Below are positions 1 through 6,595 of a stretch of DNA of 6,732 bases, piece after piece (within the stretch, counting starts at the first letter, position 1; every line of letters begins with the position of its first letter). The notes under the pieces are model-generated. The model saw only the letters and a program-made list of their open reading frames with translations, did not search any database and was not told the origin of the DNA. The DNA is from Alphaproteobacteria bacterium. Its GTDB lineage: Bacteria; Pseudomonadota; Alphaproteobacteria; UBA8366; JADFVY01. The stretch is from assembly GCA_029881615.1 (NCBI GenBank), contig JAOUMF010000123.1, positions 1 through 6,732 of the forward strand, in the 5' to 3' direction. Both the position numbers and the translations under genes were made by a program.

Positions 1-1258
1 ACTTCCCTGGCGCGAGACCATCGCCGACGTGATCGAAATTCCCGAGGACGAAGGCGGGCAGGTGGATATCGAAGCGCTGGAAGACGCGCTGAAGCGCCAT
101 GCCGGCCGCGCCCTGAAAATCGGCAGCTTCTCCGCGGCCTCCAACGTGACCGGCATCCTGACCGACACCCATGCGGTGACCGAGATGTTGCACAGGCATG
201 GCGCCTTGTCGTTCTGGGACTACGCGGCCGGCGCCCCCTATGTCACGATCGACATGAATGTCGGCGAGGCCGGCGACCCGCGCAACAAGGACGCCATCTT
301 CATATCGCCCCACAAATTCGTCGGCGGCCCGGGAACGCCCGGCGTTCTGGTCGTCAAGCGCAAGCTGCTGGCCAACCGGGTTCCATCCTCGCCGGGCGGC
401 GGCACGGTTTCCTACGTCAGCCCGACGGCGCACCGCTATCTCGACGATCCGGTTCACCGCGAGGAAGGGGGCACGCCCGCCATCATCGAATCGATCCGTG
501 CCGGCCTGGTATTCCAGCTCAAGGAGGCAGTCTCGGAACCGGTGATCAAGGCGCGGGAGGAAGATTTCATCCGCCGCGCGCTGCGGCGCTGGTCGCAAAA
601 CCCGAATATCGAGATCCTCGGCAATCCGGAGGCCGCGCGGCTTTCGATCGTCTCGCTGATGATCCGCCATCACGGCCGGTATCTGCATCATGATTTCGTC
701 GTTGCCCTGCTCAACGATCTGTTCGGAATCCAGGCGCGGGGTGGATGTTCCTGCGCCGGCCCCTATGGCCACCGGCTGCTGGGCATCGACGCGGAAACCT
801 CGCGGCGCTTCGACGACGAGGTCGGGGCGGGATGCGAAATCCTCAAACCCGGCTGGGTTCGGGTAAACTTCAACTATTTCATTGCCGAATCCGTATTCGA
901 TTACATCGTCGATGCCATCGACTGGATCGCCAGCCACGGCTGGCGGTTTCTGGACTCATATGCGTTCAGCGCCGCCACCGCCCGATGGGAAAACCGCGCC
1001 GGAAACGGACGGCCACCGGCAAGCCTTGAAGAACTGCAATACGAAAACGGCCGGCTGATATACCCTTCCCGGCGCCGCGCCACATCCCCACGGAAACTGG
1101 AAACATACCTGGAAGAGGCGGACGCGCTGGCCCGGGCACAAATTAGACCGGGCGAGACTGACGCCGCCGCAACGCTGGCGCTTGCCCCACGACAGGAAGC
1201 GCTGCGCTGGTTCGCCATGGCCGGCGACGAATCCGGCAGATCACCGCCGTTCGGCTAA
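1..1258 (+). CDS. Class V PLP-dependent aminotransferase, cysteine desulfurase-like (5' truncated)
   Basis: This is the C-terminal part of a fold-type I PLP enzyme of the class V aminotransferase / SufS-CsdA superfamily. The frame is open from base 2, and the first residues (LPWRE) match the segment following the SN-LLPWRE motif of this family, so the true start lies left of the window. The in-frame GTG at 29 is internal. Counting from that GTG, visible marks are ASNVTG (37-42), the cofactor-pairing Asp in FWDYAAG (D64), the Schiff-base lysine in ISPHKFVGGPGTPG (K96, codon 314-316), a GGTPA segment (147-151), a cysteine motif RGGCSCAGPYGH (C240, C242) at the place of the desulfurase active-site loop, and RVNFNYF (R278), a candidate substrate-carboxylate arginine. 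About 110 residues follow this core, more than a minimal SufS. The cysteine loop suggests desulfurase or lyase chemistry, but the substrate is unknown and no suf or isc genes are visible. It converges on the GST gene. Confidence 0.9.
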   Translation, partial: LPWRETIADVIEIPEDEGGQVDIEALEDALKRHAGRALKIGSFSAASNVTGILTDTHAVTEMLHRHGALSFWDYAAGAPYVTIDMNVGEAGDPRNKDAIFISPHKFVGGPGTPGVLVVKRKLLANRVPSSPGGGTVSYVSPTAHRYLDDPVHREEGGTPAIIESIRAGLVFQLKEAVSEPVIKAREEDFIRRALRRWSQNPNIEILGNPEAARLSIVSLMIRHHGRYLHHDFVVALLNDLFGIQARGGCSCAGPYGHRLLGIDAETSRRFDDEVGAGCEILKPGWVRVNFNYFIAESVFDYIVDAIDWIASHGWRFLDSYAFSAATARWENRAGNGRPPASLEELQYENGRLIYPSRRRATSPRKLETYLEEADALARAQIRPGETDAAATLALAPRQEALRWFAMAGDESGRSPPFG

Positions 1259-1287
1259 AGGCCCAAGCGGGCGAACCGATCCCTGTC

Positions 1288-1917
1288 TCAGTCCGGCATC
1301 GGAATTTGCTGGATATCGCTGGGGACGATATAGCCGCGCTGAACGGCGGGGCGGGCGGCCATTTCCAGATACCAGCGTTTCACATTGGGGAATTTATCCA
1401 GATCCTGTTCCTGCCAGTCCCAGCGAGCAATCCAGGGAAACACCGCGCAATCGACGATTGAGATATCGCCGACGATATATTTCCGGTCCGCCAACCGTTC
1501 GTCCATTACGCCATACAGCCGGTCCATCTCGGCGCGATAGCGTTCTTCGGCATAGTCGGAAGCGCCCTTGTTGAAATGAGTGTAGTGATGGACCTGGCCG
1601 AGCATCGGTCCCAACCCGCCCATCTGCCACATCAGCCATTCCATGGCCTCCCAGCGCTTCTGCCCCTTGGGCATAAGCTTGCCGCTCTTTTCGGCCAGAT
1701 AGAGCAGGATCGCGCCCGATTCCATCATGCGGATACCGGTATCGCGGTCGATGATCGCCGGCACCTTGCCATTCGGATTGACCTTCAGATAGTCGGGCTT
1801 CTTCTGTTCACCCTTGCCGAGATTGATGGCATGCACCTTGTAGGGCAGTCCCATCTCTTCCAGCGCGATGGAAATCTTGCGCCCATTCGGCACGGTCCAG
1901 GTATAGAGGTCGATCAT
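1288..1917 (-). CDS. Glutathione S-transferase, nu-class / YfcG-like
   Basis: A 209-residue cytosolic GST of usual length. The thioredoxin-fold N-terminal domain (about 1-80) starts MIDLYTWTVPNGRK, close to E. coli YfcG and YghU. It carries the cis-proline motif KVPAI (P53) and the glutathione-binding ESGAILLYLAEK (66-77). The all-helical C-terminal domain has WQMGGLGPMLGQVHH (97-111), a hallmark of the YfcG/YghU group, and a D-x-A-x-x-PW segment near 156-162. These proteins act mainly as glutathione-dependent disulfide reductases or peroxidases, so a role in thiol or oxidative-stress metabolism is likely. Asn11 of the PNG motif is kept, but the residue aligned with YfcG Thr9 is Val9, with Thr at position 8. 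The ATG at 1917 is supported by a GGGAGA Shine-Dalgarno (1927-1932) 9 bases upstream. It is divergent from the YbjQ pair and convergent with the aminotransferase gene. Family certain; exact substrate unknown. Confidence 0.95.
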   Translation of the reverse strand: MIDLYTWTVPNGRKISIALEEMGLPYKVHAINLGKGEQKKPDYLKVNPNGKVPAIIDRDTGIRMMESGAILLYLAEKSGKLMPKGQKRWEAMEWLMWQMGGLGPMLGQVHHYTHFNKGASDYAEERYRAEMDRLYGVMDERLADRKYIVGDISIVDCAVFPWIARWDWQEQDLDKFPNVKRWYLEMAARPAVQRGYIVPSDIQQIPMPD

Positions 1918-1948
1918 CTGGCAAATTCTCCCGGCAAGTTTCGAATTT

Positions 1949-1963
1949 CTTCATTGCATGAAG
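1949..1963. promoter_or_regulatory. Perfect 15-base dyad upstream of the GST gene, candidate operator
   Basis: The sequence CTTCATTGCATGAAG has perfect 6-base arms around a 3-base centre. Its inner part fits the T-N11-A dyad typical of LysR-type regulator boxes. It lies 32-46 bases upstream of the GST start in the 144-base divergent gap to the YbjQ gene. No LysR gene is visible here, and I could not pick convincing -35/-10 boxes for either direction, so the operator call is an inference from symmetry and position. A short dyad can also arise by chance. Confidence 0.3.
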
Positions 1964-2061
1964 CGGAAGCACGGGCAAGAGCCGGGGATCGGATTAACCT
2001 GCCGTTGAATATTTATGGCCGATGATGTCCACCGGCAGAAGACTTAACCGGAGACATGAAT

Positions 2062-2376
2062 ATGATCACATCGACATTGGAAACCGTGCCCGACAAGACG
2101 ATTCGCGAGCATCTGGGTATCGTGCAGGGCAGCACGGTGCGCGCCAAGCATATCGGCCGGGATATCATGGCCGGGCTGAAGAATATCGTCGGCGGCGAAT
2201 TGAAGGGTTATACGGAACTGCTCAGCGAGGCTCGCGACGAGGCGTTCGCGCGCATGCTGGAACAGGCCGAGGCCAAGGGCGCCAACGCGGTCATCAATGT
2301 GCGGTTCAGCACATCGTCCGTCACCCAGGGCGCATCGGAAATCCTGGCCTACGGCAGTGCCGTCATCGTCGAGTAA
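2062..2376 (+). CDS. YbjQ/UPF0145 family protein, soluble
   Basis: A 104-residue protein that is essentially one YbjQ (UPF0145, putative heavy-metal-binding) domain with no signal peptide or membrane helix. Family marks are HLGIVQGSTVRA, the GRDIMAGLKNIVGGE segment, the amphipathic helix EARDEAFARMLEQA, the strand NAVINVRFSTSS, and the closing EILAYGSAVIVE. Members are small proteins of about 100 residues that form ring-like oligomers; their biochemical role is not established, and metal binding is only an annotation-level suggestion. No Cys or His cluster is visible that would support it. An ATG also occurs at 2056, but the GGAGA (2050-2054) is only 1 base from it and 7 bases from the ATG at 2062, so I chose 2062. 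The stop is 5 bases before the next YbjQ gene, implying co-transcription. Confidence 0.92.
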   Translation: MITSTLETVPDKTIREHLGIVQGSTVRAKHIGRDIMAGLKNIVGGELKGYTELLSEARDEAFARMLEQAEAKGANAVINVRFSTSSVTQGASEILAYGSAVIVE

Positions 2377-2381
2377 CGATC

Positions 2382-2861
2382 ATGGAACTCCTGATCGAAA
2401 TCCTGCTGGAACTATGGCAGCTCGTAGTCGTCGTCGCCCTGCTGATCCTGGGCTATATCGCGGGCAGCATCGCCGAGCGGCGGCACTACAAATCCATCAT
2501 CCGCCGCGAGGATGGGCTGGGCGACCTGGTGGTCGTCGTCGCCAAGACCCTGCCGCCGATGGATGCCGCGCCCGCCACCACCCTGGTGCGCGGCAGTGTC
2601 GTCATATCGGTGGATTATTTCAAACGTTTCCTGGCTCGGCTGCGCATGGTCTTCGGCGGCCGCATCCACACCTATGAGAGCCTGCTGGACCGCGCCCGGC
2701 GCGAGGCCATCCTGCGCATGCAGGAACAGGCGCGCGACCTGGGCGCCAGCATGATCTTCAACATGCGTTTCGAGACCAGCTCGATCTCGAAAGGCAACAA
2801 GAATGCGGTCGGCACGGTCGAGGTGCTGGCCTACGGGACGGCGGTGATCCCGCGGGGGTGA
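2382..2861 (+). CDS. Membrane-anchored YbjQ/UPF0145 family protein
   Basis: A 159-residue protein with one predicted transmembrane helix (about residues 13-30, LVVVVALLILGYIAGSIA) followed by a YbjQ domain (about 66-157). The domain aligns along its length with the preceding gene product: RGSVV, FGG, the helix ARREAILRMQEQA, MIFNMRFETSSIS and the ending EVLAYGTAVI are shared in order, so the two are diverged tandem paralogues. The N-terminus is acidic and the helix is followed by ERRHYKSIIRRE, so the positive-inside rule puts the YbjQ domain in the cytoplasm. The ATG at 2382 lies 5 bases after the upstream stop. The reading frame stays open further upstream, but that part overlaps the first YbjQ gene out of frame and is not coding. 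No strong Shine-Dalgarno is seen, which fits translational coupling. Function unknown beyond family; a membrane-tethered partner of the soluble paralogue is an inference. Confidence 0.88.
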   Translation: MELLIEILLELWQLVVVVALLILGYIAGSIAERRHYKSIIRREDGLGDLVVVVAKTLPPMDAAPATTLVRGSVVISVDYFKRFLARLRMVFGGRIHTYESLLDRARREAILRMQEQARDLGASMIFNMRFETSSISKGNKNAVGTVEVLAYGTAVIPRG

Positions 2862-2899
2862 TTTGCACGAGGCTCGACAGCGCGGCTACCCGGCGGGCG

Positions 2900-2978
2900 C
2901 ATCCTTCGACAGGCTCAGGATGAGGAGTATGTATTGAAATTTAAAGAAAAATCCTCATCCTGAGCCTGTCGAAGGATG
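2900..2978. repeat. REP-like double hairpin (27-base perfect inverted repeat)
   Basis: Two perfect 27-base inverted arms, 2900-2926 and 2952-2978, flank a 25-base AT-rich spacer. Each arm is also a small hairpin by itself: CATCCT (2900-2905) pairs with AGGATG (2917-2922), and CATCCT (2956-2961) pairs with AGGATG (2973-2978), each with an 11-base loop. This arrangement of two opposed short palindromic units resembles a REP/BIME pair. The core (CTTCGACAGGCTCAGGATGA) is one I recall as frequent in alphaproteobacterial intergenic regions. It lies between the second YbjQ gene and the M48 gene. No run of T follows on either strand, so it is not a classical intrinsic terminator, though the stem could still slow transcription or stabilise upstream mRNA. 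Confidence 0.85.
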
Positions 2979-3040
2979 AAGCCACTCGACCGCCCTCCAA
3001 GAATGGAGCCGGAACAGACCAAGCGGAAAGGCGAACCAAA

Positions 3041-3901
3041 TTGAAAATCAGGAACGTCAAGGTCCCGGAAGGCATCAATGTCAGCCCGCACAGGCCCGTC
3101 GCCGACCTGTTCGTCCTGACTGCCGGGACCATCGGGCTGTTCCTGGCGCTGGGGCTGGCGGCGTTCCTGATCGGCACCTATGGCGGGCGCTATATGCCCA
3201 TGTCATGGGAAAATGCCCTGTCCGAGGCAATGTTCGAAAAGGGCGAGCAGAACGATATACCCGAGGCCGACCTGCGGGCCGAGGCCGCCTTGCAGGCCCT
3301 GGCCGACCGGCTGGCCGCGAACATGGATCTGCCCGAAGACCTGCACATCACGGTGCATTATCTGGACGACGGACGGGTCAACGCCCTGACCACGCTGGGC
3401 GGGCATATCTTTGTCCTGCGCGGGCTGGTCGACCGGGTGGAGAGCGAGAATTCACTGGCCATGGTAATGGCCCATGAAATCGCCCATGCCGCGAACCGCG
3501 ACGTGGCGGCCAACATGGGCGGGGCGCTCTTGCTGCAGCTCGTGATAGGGACCGTCACCGGCATGTCCCCGGAAACGGCGGATGGCCTGATCTGGGGCTC
3601 CAACGCATTGCTGCTGCGACAGTTCAGCCGCGAGGCCGAAAGACAGGCCGACCGCGATGCCCTGGCTGCCGTGGCGAAAACCTATGGCCATGTAGCGGGG
3701 GCGGATGCGTTCTTCCGCATTCTACTGGACGAGATGGGCGAAGCGGTCCCCGACGAGGGCCCGGAGTTCCTGAGCACCCACCCGCTGACCGAAAAACGTA
3801 TCAAGGAGTTGAACGCAATGACCGAGGCGCGGGGCTGGGCGCTGGAGGGAGAAATGACACCACTGACCGAGGCCCTGACAGGGCTTGTCCCGGGGTATTA
3901 G
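3041..3901 (+). CDS. M48 family zinc metallopeptidase, membrane-anchored
   Basis: A 286-residue M48 (Ste24/HtpX-like) metallopeptidase. A hydrophobic segment at about 22-47 follows a positively charged start (MKIRNVK), consistent with an N-in signal anchor and a periplasmic catalytic domain. The zinc site is HEIAH (H145, E146, H149) in MVMAHEIAHAANRD; the third ligand is E200 in the SREAERQAD motif (196-204), which fits the family's ExxAD pattern. The pre-catalytic strand VNALTTLGGHIFVLRGLV (113-130) and the late THPLTEKRIKEL (246-257) are also family features. A second hydrophobic stretch at about 161-175 is typical of the active-site helices. The start is TTG with AAAGG 9 bases upstream; the first in-frame ATG comes only after the anchor, so TTG is preferred. 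Likely a protein quality-control protease related in organisation to BepA/LoiP, with unknown substrate. It converges on the oxidoreductase gene. Confidence 0.93.
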   Translation: MKIRNVKVPEGINVSPHRPVADLFVLTAGTIGLFLALGLAAFLIGTYGGRYMPMSWENALSEAMFEKGEQNDIPEADLRAEAALQALADRLAANMDLPEDLHITVHYLDDGRVNALTTLGGHIFVLRGLVDRVESENSLAMVMAHEIAHAANRDVAANMGGALLLQLVIGTVTGMSPETADGLIWGSNALLLRQFSREAERQADRDALAAVAKTYGHVAGADAFFRILLDEMGEAVPDEGPEFLSTHPLTEKRIKELNAMTEARGWALEGEMTPLTEALTGLVPGY

Positions 3902-3930
3902 GCCCAGCTTCCATGTAAACGAAAGCCGCT

Positions 3931-5295
3931 CTAAAGAGACGGCCCCATTACCAGGGGGCTGCCGTCGGAAAACCGTGTGAAGCGGAAGCGGTCCAGGTCG
4001 TGTTCGGCGTCTTCGCCGGCGACCATCCGGGCGACGATGCGCCCGAAGCCCGGGCCGATGCCGAAGCCGTGCCCGCTCATGCCCGTGGCCACGATAAGGC
4101 CCGCAATCGCGGGGACGCGGTCGACGATGGGCACCGCATCGGGCATGGCGTCGATCATGCCGGCCCAGCAGTTCCGGATTTCCGGCGGCCCGATTTCCGG
4201 GAATCTTTTCACGAACCGGTCGATCATCGACCTTGTTTCCGCCCTGCTTGGCGCCGGCTCCAGAACCCTCGTGCCCTCGAAGGGGGATTCCCGGTCTTCG
4301 GCCCAGGTCCGCGGCGTCCCCCAGGCGTCCGGAAACCCCGCGGGCGCGCGGGCGCCGAGATCGATGCTCCTCCAGCTCTTCCGCAGCAACGGAATATAGG
4401 CCTGGAAATGCCGGAACGCGTCCGGCCCAAGGTAAAACCCGTTCCTGTCGGCAAGGGCCAGGGTATAGCCGCCGTCCGCCCGCCGCCGCAGGGCCAGTTG
4501 CTCGTCGACGGCATTACCGGCAAAGAATTCGGTCAATTGCGCGGTCTGGGCGACCGTTGCCCGCACGCTGAGTTGCGGAATGTCGATGCCATGCCGGCGC
4601 GCAAACAGGGACGACCAGGCGCCCCCGGCCAGCACCACCTGCTCGCAGGCGACGCGCCCGTTCTCGGTCACCACGCCCTGGATTTGTCCCGCCGCCATAT
4701 CGAGGGCGCGAACCGCGCAATTCTCGCGGATCGACGCCCCGGCGGCACGGGCCTGCCGCGCAACCGCGGGCACCGCGACCCAGGGCTCGCCCCGCGCGTC
4801 GCTCGGCGTGCAGGTGCCGCCCACCCACGGATGATCGACCCGGCTGGAAAACAGGCCCGAAACCTCGCTGCCCGAAAGAACCCTCGTATCCAGCCCGTGG
4901 TCCCGCGCGATGTCGAGCCAGCTTTCAAGCGCCGCCATTTCCGGGGCGCTGCTGGCCAGATAGTTTGTTCCGCCCGTGTGGACCCCGCATTGGCCGTTGG
5001 TTTCCCGGTCCGCCTCGTGCCACAGCCGCAACGACTGCATCATGATCGGCAGTTCGGCCCGGTCCCTGCCATGCTGGCGGATCCATCCCCAGTTTCGCGA
5101 GGACTGCTCGCCGGCGATCCGGCCCTTTTCACAGATCAGGACGCGCTTCCCCAGGCGCGCCAGATAGAGCGCGCTGAACACGCCGATCACGCCGCCGCCG
5201 ATGATCACGGCGTCGACCTTTTCCGGCAACCGGTCGCTGAACTCTATCGGCGTATCGATCGTGATTCTGGATGCTTCGCCTGACACGACAACCAT
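3931..5295 (-). CDS. FAD-dependent oxidoreductase, DAO family
   Basis: A 454-residue flavoenzyme of the D-amino-acid oxidase/glycine oxidase (DAO) superfamily. The FAD Rossmann motif VIIGGGVIGVFSALYLARLG (30-49) is followed by E56, which would bind the FAD ribose, and by EQSSRNWGWIRQHGRD (63-78), a segment I associate with DAO proteins that oxidise secondary amines or opine-like amino acids. VLAGGAWS (221-228) closes the second FAD contact, and the C-terminal GLIVATGMSGHGFGIGPGFGR (399-419) is the usual flavin-side glycine-rich loop. No signal peptide or membrane helix is seen, so it is probably cytoplasmic. The expected reaction is FAD-linked oxidation of a C-N bond; the substrate cannot be read from the sequence. 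The ATG at 5295 has GAGG only 3 bases upstream. A GTG at codon 4 (5286) would have spacing of about 12, so the exact start is uncertain. A gap of 153 bases separates it from the upstream gene on the same strand. Confidence 0.93.
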   Translation of the reverse strand: MVVVSGEASRITIDTPIEFSDRLPEKVDAVIIGGGVIGVFSALYLARLGKRVLICEKGRIAGEQSSRNWGWIRQHGRDRAELPIMMQSLRLWHEADRETNGQCGVHTGGTNYLASSAPEMAALESWLDIARDHGLDTRVLSGSEVSGLFSSRVDHPWVGGTCTPSDARGEPWVAVPAVARQARAAGASIRENCAVRALDMAAGQIQGVVTENGRVACEQVVLAGGAWSSLFARRHGIDIPQLSVRATVAQTAQLTEFFAGNAVDEQLALRRRADGGYTLALADRNGFYLGPDAFRHFQAYIPLLRKSWRSIDLGARAPAGFPDAWGTPRTWAEDRESPFEGTRVLEPAPSRAETRSMIDRFVKRFPEIGPPEIRNCWAGMIDAMPDAVPIVDRVPAIAGLIVATGMSGHGFGIGPGFGRIVARMVAGEDAEHDLDRFRFTRFSDGSPLVMGPSL

Positions 5296-5379
5296 TCCCC
5301 TCTACATTGCTTCTGGCGCCTCACAGCCGACTCCGGCCCGGGCATCGCCCGCTGGAGACATCCCTGGAGCATTTCAGGA

Positions 5380-5393
5380 CTGATCTGCATCAG
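5380..5393. promoter_or_regulatory. Short dyad upstream of the FAD oxidoreductase gene, weak operator candidate
   Basis: CTGAT-ctgc-ATCAG is a perfect 5-base inverted repeat with a 4-base centre, about 85 bases upstream of the oxidoreductase start in the 5296-5448 gap. Another 12-base dyad, GGAAACATTTCC (5421-5432), lies further upstream. Substrate-responsive regulators often control DAO-type genes, but no regulator gene is in the window and no clear -35/-10 pair is visible, so this is a weak candidate only. Confidence 0.18.
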
Positions 5394-5448
5394 GGTTGCC
5401 TCTTGCATGAGACCTATAACGGAAACATTTCCCGACGGTGCCGGCAAT

Positions 5449-6588
5449 CTATACGGCCGAGGAAATCTTTTGCCGGAGCTCTTCCAGCTCGGCCCTTCGC
5501 CGCGCCGATTGTTCCAGCACGCGCCCGACAAAGCGCGCGGGCTTGTCGGGGCGGGGCTTGTCGCGAAAAACTCTGCTGGTTTCATCGCCGATGATTTCCG
5601 CGAAATCGATCCAGGTGCAGAAACCGATGACATCGCGGATCGAAAGGCCCTGCTTGTTATGGTCCGCCCTGACCGATACCGGTGCCTGGGTGCCGACCCA
5701 ATATTCCTCTTCCAGGCGGTCCCATGCCGCCGGCCATTCAAAAGAGCGATGCGCGCCGTCGTTTGAATATTTGAATTCCGGATATACGAGGCCGTATTCC
5801 GAACATCCGTGGCTGATACCACAATAAACGCTCGTTATTCCCGTTTCCTTTAGAACGCTCTGGAGTACGTTCAGGCAGTTCTTTGCCTCCTCCTCGGAAT
5901 CGCAATAGATATAACCCTTGTAGGGATACGGGACCTCCTCGCGCAGCTCGACCATGCATTTTCTTGCATTGTCGTTCGGCAATTCCAGCTTCCGGAGAAC
6001 GAAATAGATTTGCATGAACCCGACCAAACCCAGAGGCAGTATCTGCACCTTGTAGCAGTGATTGCAAACCTTTGAAATCACCCCCTTCTTTTCGAACAGC
6101 GAGAGACGTTGACCGCAATTCGCGCTCTCCCCGCAGATCGCGTGAAGACGACCCATGAATAACTGCGCAATAGGTAATTTCGTCGTTACGCCCTTCGAAT
6201 CGAGAAGGTCCTGCCATTGCTTGTAACGATCGGCCATCTTACCGGGGAGCATCGCTTCATCGATCCAGTTCTTTCCCCGCAGATTGCTCGAAAGCGTTCG
6301 TTGGCAGTCGGTATAGGCGCCGGTTTCCAGCGCAGATGGCTCGTGGAAATCAAGAATAGTGATAAGATTCCTGGCCGCCCGAATATCGCCGGGATTTGCG
6401 AGCAGAAGTTTTTCGAGCTTACTAACGGCGTTGTCCTGTTGCGCCGCGCTTGCCGAAGCTGATGTCTCCCGGGTCAATGTTCCATAAACCTTGCTTTTTC
6501 TGGGTTCCGCGCGTTGAACTGTATTCTGCGGGAAAATGGCAGTCAACGCCGCCCCCCTCCCCGAAAATCTGGGTTCGCGCCGCCGCAC
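5449..6588 (-). CDS. Cysteine-rich protein of unknown function
   Basis: A 379-residue protein I do not recognise. The N-terminal ~45 residues are basic and Ser/Ala-rich. Residues 52-80 (DNAVSKLEKLLLANPGDI...) look like a helix pair of TPR type. The centre is cysteine-rich: C152-x5-C158, C175-x2-C178 (VCNHCYKVQI), C211, C229, C238, C256-x5-C262 and C324; with C95 this makes 11 cysteines. Both Cx5C pairs follow the pattern CGxSxxC. C152, C158, C175 and C178 could form a four-cysteine zinc site. The hydrophobic LGLVGFMQIYFVL (186-198) is too short and interrupted for a sure membrane helix. The last 40 residues are charged and probably helical. No signal peptide is seen. The GTG at 6588 has AGGG 5 bases upstream and lies 7 bases after the preceding stop; a TTG at 6546 behind GGGGAGG is an alternative start. 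Base composition is near 52% GC in sampled lines, against 70-85% in the neighbouring oxidoreductase gene, which hints at different origin. Confidence 0.8.
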   Translation of the reverse strand: MRRREPRFSGRGAALTAIFPQNTVQRAEPRKSKVYGTLTRETSASASAAQQDNAVSKLEKLLLANPGDIRAARNLITILDFHEPSALETGAYTDCQRTLSSNLRGKNWIDEAMLPGKMADRYKQWQDLLDSKGVTTKLPIAQLFMGRLHAICGESANCGQRLSLFEKKGVISKVCNHCYKVQILPLGLVGFMQIYFVLRKLELPNDNARKCMVELREEVPYPYKGYIYCDSEEEAKNCLNVLQSVLKETGITSVYCGISHGCSEYGLVYPEFKYSNDGAHRSFEWPAAWDRLEEEYWVGTQAPVSVRADHNKQGLSIRDVIGFCTWIDFAEIIGDETSRVFRDKPRPDKPARFVGRVLEQSARRRAELEELRQKISSAV

Positions 6589-6595
6589 GTCGGCC

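Noticed and set aside
29..31. GTG at 29 as the start of the aminotransferase gene
   Set aside because: The frame is open to the left edge, and the residues before it (LPWRE) match the conserved family core, so the gene continues upstream.
1261..1272. GCCC-AAGC-GGGC hairpin between the convergent aminotransferase and GST genes as a terminator
   Set aside because: The stem is only 4 bases and no T-run follows on either strand.
1918..2061. Sigma-70 promoters in the divergent GST/YbjQ gap
   Set aside because: TTGAAT (2005-2010) and a minus-strand TTGCCC lack convincing -10 partners at 16-18 bases, so I call no promoter.
2022..2381. Upstream extension of the second YbjQ gene to an ATG at 2022
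   Set aside because: It would overlap the first YbjQ gene in another frame and gives an Arg/Gly-rich sequence unlike any domain. The ATG at 2382 directly precedes the membrane helix.
2900..2978. Intrinsic terminator after the second YbjQ gene
   Set aside because: The stem is strong but neither side has a following T-tract, and the nested symmetry fits a REP-type repeat better.
4000..5283. A 427-codon plus-strand open frame opposite the FAD oxidoreductase gene
   Set aside because: It is the antisense shadow of a GC-rich gene; the opposite strand has clear FAD-binding motifs along its whole length, and this frame gives a low-complexity Arg/Pro/Ala-rich product.
5738..6217. A 159-codon minus-strand frame within the cysteine-rich gene
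   Set aside because: It overlaps the longer frame on the same strand entirely. The longer frame has a better start, close spacing to the upstream gene, and organised cysteine motifs.
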